The translations under genes were made by a program, and so were the position numbers. The notes below the pieces were generated by a model. The model was not told the DNA's origin, did not search any database, and saw only the letters and a list, made by a program, of their open reading frames with translations. Shown one piece after another: positions 58,731 through 64,000 of a stretch of DNA of 64,000 bases. The DNA is from Clavibacter sp. B3I6 (GTDB lineage: Bacteria > Actinomycetota > Actinomycetes > Actinomycetales > Microbacteriaceae): positions 496,001-560,000 of the forward strand of contig NZ_JAUSYL010000001.1 of assembly GCF_030816895.1 (NCBI RefSeq), written 5' to 3'. Each line of letters starts with the position of its first letter. The stretch's first letter is position 1.

Positions 58731-60533
58731 TTAGCCGTCGGGTGGGACATCGGCCGTCGCCGGGAGGGCAGCCGGACGTGGGACGGGACGGGGCCCGCGG
58801 CCGAGCGCTATCGCGGCGACGGCCAGCGCGGTCGCGACGACGAGGGCGACGACCCCGCCGGCCCCGGTCGGCCACGGGACGCGTCCCCACGGCAGGCCGG
58901 AGAGCACGGAGGCGACCGCGGCGATCCACGCGGCCGGCAGCCATGCCAGGCGCAGCACGAGGCCTCCCGCCGCGGGCCAGACGGGCAGGAGCACGCAGGC
59001 GGCGAGGCCCCCGATGGTGGCGGGCGCGGCGGCGGGCTCGGCCAGCAGGTTGGCGAGCACCCCGTGCACCGGGAGCCCCGGCTGCAGCACGAGGAGCACC
59101 GGCTGGCACGCGACCTGCGCGGCGACGGGGATGGACAGCGCGTCCGCGAGGCGGCGCGGCATGCGGTGCGCGAGGCGGTCGGCGAGGGGCGGCGCCAGCA
59201 CCAGGAGCCCGGCCGTCGCCAGCACGCTCAGGGCGAAGCCGAGGTCGCGCGCCAGCCAGGGATCGCCCGCGAGGAGCACGAGGACGGCGAGCGAGAGGGC
59301 GGGCAGACCGCGGGACGGACGCCCGGATGCCGTGGACAGGATCAGCACGGTGGCCATGACGGCGGCGCGGCGCACGCTGGGCTGCGGGGTCACGAGCACC
59401 ACGAACGCGCCGAGGGCCACGAGCGACGCGGCGGCCCGCGCGGGACGCCGGAGCCCCAGGGCGGCGGTCAGCGCCAGGACGAGCCCCACGATGACCGCGC
59501 AGTTCGCGCCCGAGACCGCCGTGAGGTGCGTGAGGGAGCTGTCCTTCATGCTCTGCGCGAGGGCGGGCGCGACGGCCGACACGTCGCCGATGGCGAGTCC
59601 CGGGAGCAGCTCGGCCCCGGGTCCCGGCAGGGCGGCCGCGGCGCGGGCGAGACCGGCGCGGAGGGCGTCGGCGACGCCGGACGCCCCGGATGGCGCGGCC
59701 GTCGCCTCCAGCGCGCCGCGGGCCAGCAGCAGGTACGCCGCGCGGTCGGCCGGATCGGCCTGCCGCACGGCGGCGCTCAGCTGCACGACCGTGCCCACGC
59801 CCAGCCGTCCGCCGGGAGATCCGTCCCGCCCGTCCCGCTCGTCGTGCGGGCGGCCGGCGAAGACGACGACCGGCACCGGAGCGGCCAGCACGACCGTGCC
59901 GTCCGCCGCGCGGCCGTGCGCGTCCTGCCCCACGTGCAGCGCCGTGAGGTGGGCGACGAGCCGCACGCGACCTCCTGCGCCGCCGGATCCGCCGCCCGCC
60001 TTCGAGGCCAGGGGTGCTGGCGGTTCGTCGAGGATGAGGTCCGCCACGACCATGCCGTCGGCGGAGGCCGCGGCGTCCAGGGCGGCCGGGTGGCGCAGCG
60101 GCTCCTGCGTCGCCGCCGCCCCGAGGAGCAGCGCGGTCGCGCCCGCGGCCACCGCGCCGCCGGCGACCGCCCGGAGGAGCGGCGCCGTCGCGTGCGGGCC
60201 GACGCCCGCGCGGGCGCTCCGACGGGCACAGCGCGCCGGGCGCGGGGATCCGCCTCCGGGGTGGGCGTCGGATCCGACGTCCACGCCCACGTCCCTCGGC
60301 GCGCTCGAGCGCGGCATCGCGGCCCCCACCGCGATCCCCGCACCCGCGAGGGCGAGCACCGCCGCGGCGACGGCGAGTCCTGCGCTGACCCTCCGGACGC
60401 CGACGGCCAGCGCGGTCGCCGTCCACGCGACCGCCGCAGGGAGCGCCAGCCGGAGGTCGATCTGGCGGGCGGAGCTCGGAGGTCGGCGCGGCGTCGAGGT
60501 GGACCCGCGACCGATCCGTTCGGGCGGGTTCAC
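58731..60533 (-). CDS. comEC: ComEC/Rec2-family competence membrane protein lacking the metallo-beta-lactamase domain
   Basis: 600 residues. The DUF4131-like part and the Competence domain are present (LTHLTAVSGANCAVIVGLV; RRAAVMATVLILSTASGRPSRGLP; GDPWLARDLGFALSVLATAGLLVL). The C-terminus stops after about ten helices with no HxHxDH lactamase domain, which is common in actinobacteria. It forms the DNA channel for transformation where competence exists. The GTG at 60533 overlaps the comEA stop (GTGA). Confidence 0.9.
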   Translation of the reverse strand: MNPPERIGRGSTSTPRRPPSSARQIDLRLALPAAVAWTATALAVGVRRVSAGLAVAAAVLALAGAGIAVGAAMPRSSAPRDVGVDVGSDAHPGGGSPRPARCARRSARAGVGPHATAPLLRAVAGGAVAAGATALLLGAAATQEPLRHPAALDAAASADGMVVADLILDEPPAPLASKAGGGSGGAGGRVRLVAHLTALHVGQDAHGRAADGTVVLAAPVPVVVFAGRPHDERDGRDGSPGGRLGVGTVVQLSAAVRQADPADRAAYLLLARGALEATAAPSGASGVADALRAGLARAAAALPGPGAELLPGLAIGDVSAVAPALAQSMKDSSLTHLTAVSGANCAVIVGLVLALTAALGLRRPARAAASLVALGAFVVLVTPQPSVRRAAVMATVLILSTASGRPSRGLPALSLAVLVLLAGDPWLARDLGFALSVLATAGLLVLAPPLADRLAHRMPRRLADALSIPVAAQVACQPVLLVLQPGLPVHGVLANLLAEPAAAPATIGGLAACVLLPVWPAAGGLVLRLAWLPAAWIAAVASVLSGLPWGRVPWPTGAGGVVALVVATALAVAAIALGRGPRPVPRPAALPATADVPPDG

Positions 60534-61558
60534 ACCCGGACCAGCGGGGTGAGGGACGCGAGCGTCCGGTCGCCGATGCCGGGGACGCGGCCGAGGTCGG
60601 CGACGCGCGTGAAGCGCCCGTGCGCGGACCGCCACGCGATGATGCGGCCGGCGAGCGACGGACCGACGCGCGGGAGCGTCTCCAGCTGCTCCGCGGTCGC
60701 CGTGTTGAGGTCCACCGGCGCGGACGGGCTCGCCGCCCCGCCGGCCGCGGCCGATCCGCCCGCGGCCTGGCCGGCGGGTGCCGCGGGTGCCTCGCCCTGC
60801 CGCGGGACGACCAGCTGCTCGCCGTCGGAGAGCACGCGCGCGAGGTTCACGCCCGCGGTGTCGGCGCCGTCCGCGAAGCCGTGCGCGGCGGTCAGGGCGT
60901 CGATGACGCGGCTGCCGGGGGCCAGGGGGAACAGGCCGGGCGCGACGACCGCGCCGACGACGTGCACGTAGATGGGCGTGCGGGATGCGGTGCGGGTTCC
61001 GTCGCCCCCGGCCTCGCCGCCCGCGTCGGCCGTTCCGTCCTGCCCGTCCGCCGTCCTGCCCGGGTCGTCACCTCCGGCCTCGTCCGCGTCGCCGGACCCC
61101 GTGCCCGCCGCGCTGCCGTCGTCGTCGGCGGTGGCGGAGGTGCGGCCGCCCCCGTCACGATCCGTCCCCGTCCCGTGGGCGACCGGGCTCGAGTGCGCGG
61201 GAGGCGGCTCCTCTGCCCGGCCGGCCTCCGCCTCCTGGATCGCCGTCACGAGGATCGTGACGACCAGGGCCGCGGCGACGAGCACGGCCGCCGCCCCGAC
61301 GCCGACCCGGAGACGGAGGCGCGTCCGCTGGCCGGGCAGCAGGAGCGGGGCGGACGCGCTGGCCATCCGCTCGGCTCCGCCCCGGTCCCGCGGGTCCGCC
61401 GGCGTCTCCGGCTCCACTCCCGTCTCGTGAGGCCCACGGCGGGCGGGCCGCCGGACGAGCCCGGGGGCACGTCCGGCGGCAGCCGGGACCGGCGGAGCAT
61501 GCGGGTCGTCCGGCGGGTACGCGTCACCGTCGTCGTCCGACCCATCCGGGCCGAGCAC
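60530..61558 (-). CDS. comEA: ComEA-family DNA-binding protein
   Basis: 342 residues. A transmembrane helix (VLVAAALVVTILVTAIQ near residue 100) separates a cytosolic Pro/Arg-rich N-terminus from an external part with an SLBB domain (IYVHVVGAVVAPGLFPLAPG) and the helix-hairpin-helix DNA-binding domain (VDLNTATAEQLETLPRVGPS, then RVPGIGDRTLASL). I used the GTG at 61558; an in-frame TAG lies at 61607-61609. It is coupled to comEC. Confidence 0.88.
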   Translation of the reverse strand: MLGPDGSDDDGDAYPPDDPHAPPVPAAAGRAPGLVRRPARRGPHETGVEPETPADPRDRGGAERMASASAPLLLPGQRTRLRLRVGVGAAAVLVAAALVVTILVTAIQEAEAGRAEEPPPAHSSPVAHGTGTDRDGGGRTSATADDDGSAAGTGSGDADEAGGDDPGRTADGQDGTADAGGEAGGDGTRTASRTPIYVHVVGAVVAPGLFPLAPGSRVIDALTAAHGFADGADTAGVNLARVLSDGEQLVVPRQGEAPAAPAGQAAGGSAAAGGAASPSAPVDLNTATAEQLETLPRVGPSLAGRIIAWRSAHGRFTRVADLGRVPGIGDRTLASLTPLVRV

Positions 61559-61823
61559 GTCGAGCGCGCCGCGGTCCGCGTACGCGCCCTCCTCGTCCTC
61601 CCCCGGCTAGCGGCCGCTCGCGATCGACGTGAGGTCGACGTCGTCGGGACCGGGACGGGATCGGCGGAGGGGGCGCATGCCCGCACGTTAGGTGCTGCCC
61701 CGGGCGCCGGGATCCGCGGTCGCGGGTCTGGGGATCAGCCGTGCGGCGGCGCCCTGGGATGGAGCGAGGGCGGCCCGTCGCCGGACCGCCCTCGTCTCCG
61801 CGCGGCGAGGCGCGACCCGTCCG

Positions 61824-64000
<2,177 letters not shown>

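Overview
This is a very GC-rich window with dense, often overlapping genes, many GTG starts, and almost perfect third-position GC bias. The conserved blocks are dnaG-dgt-dusB, glyS, uppS-recO, leuA, era-corC-ybeY-phoH-HIT-rsmE-dnaJ-hrcA-hemW-lepA and rpsT/holA-comEC-comEA-leuS. They point to a chromosome of a high-GC actinobacterium; my best guess is Microbacteriaceae, Clavibacter-like, judged from gene content and not from any search. I found no tRNA, rRNA, CRISPR array or insertion sequence.

Accessory region (about 1-9400). The minus strand carries one tightly coupled operon. It starts from an operator-like palindrome (9313-9335) whose core is a 7-1-7 inverted repeat of the TGAnAA...TTnTCA type used by the zinc repressor Zur. 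The first gene encodes a 62-residue peptide that is almost entirely two perfect 24-residue repeats. After a stable hairpin come a ThiF/cyclodehydratase-like partner protein, a CocE/NonD-type hydrolase (reading frame broken by one base in a CCCCGGG tract) and two YcaO proteins ending in PxPxP. A FecCD-type ABC importer (permease, ATPase, lipoprotein) and an MFS transporter that runs off the left edge follow. Most junctions are 4-base ATGA or GTGA overlaps. Read together, this looks like a ribosomally made, YcaO-modified peptide with its own exporter and importer under metal control, i.e. a candidate RiPP metallophore. That function is inference.

9400-19100. A short GNAT-like gene lies divergent to the operon. 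Then come a beta-propeller lactonase-family protein, a 2-hydroxyacid dehydrogenase, a small Pro-rich unknown, and a peptide/nickel-type ABC transporter (family 5 lipoprotein, two permeases, a fused double ATPase and an unusual additional single ATPase).

19100-32500. Housekeeping: primase, dGTPase, tRNA-dihydrouridine synthase, a DsbA/FrnE-like protein with a small downstream gene, YbaK, glycyl-tRNA synthetase, a Gfo/Idh/MocA oxidoreductase, UppS, RecO, a TRIC/UPF0126 membrane protein, and leuA preceded by a 14-residue leader peptide with three consecutive leucine codons.

32500-38900. A very large membrane protein (rhomboid-like N-terminus plus DUF2156/MprF-like C-terminus) is translationally coupled to a membrane-anchored esterase. 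A NarL-type two-component system follows.

38900-64000. The classic era to hrcA cluster (with a CIRCE-like operator before hrcA), DUF4870, a VOC protein, hemW, a HAD hydrolase, DUF1990, a secreted protein with five [YF]xx[WY] repeats, lepA, a TIGR01777-type epimerase, an amidohydrolase, an aminotransferase, a NUDIX hydrolase, rpsT, holA, comEC/comEA and the 3' part of leuS.
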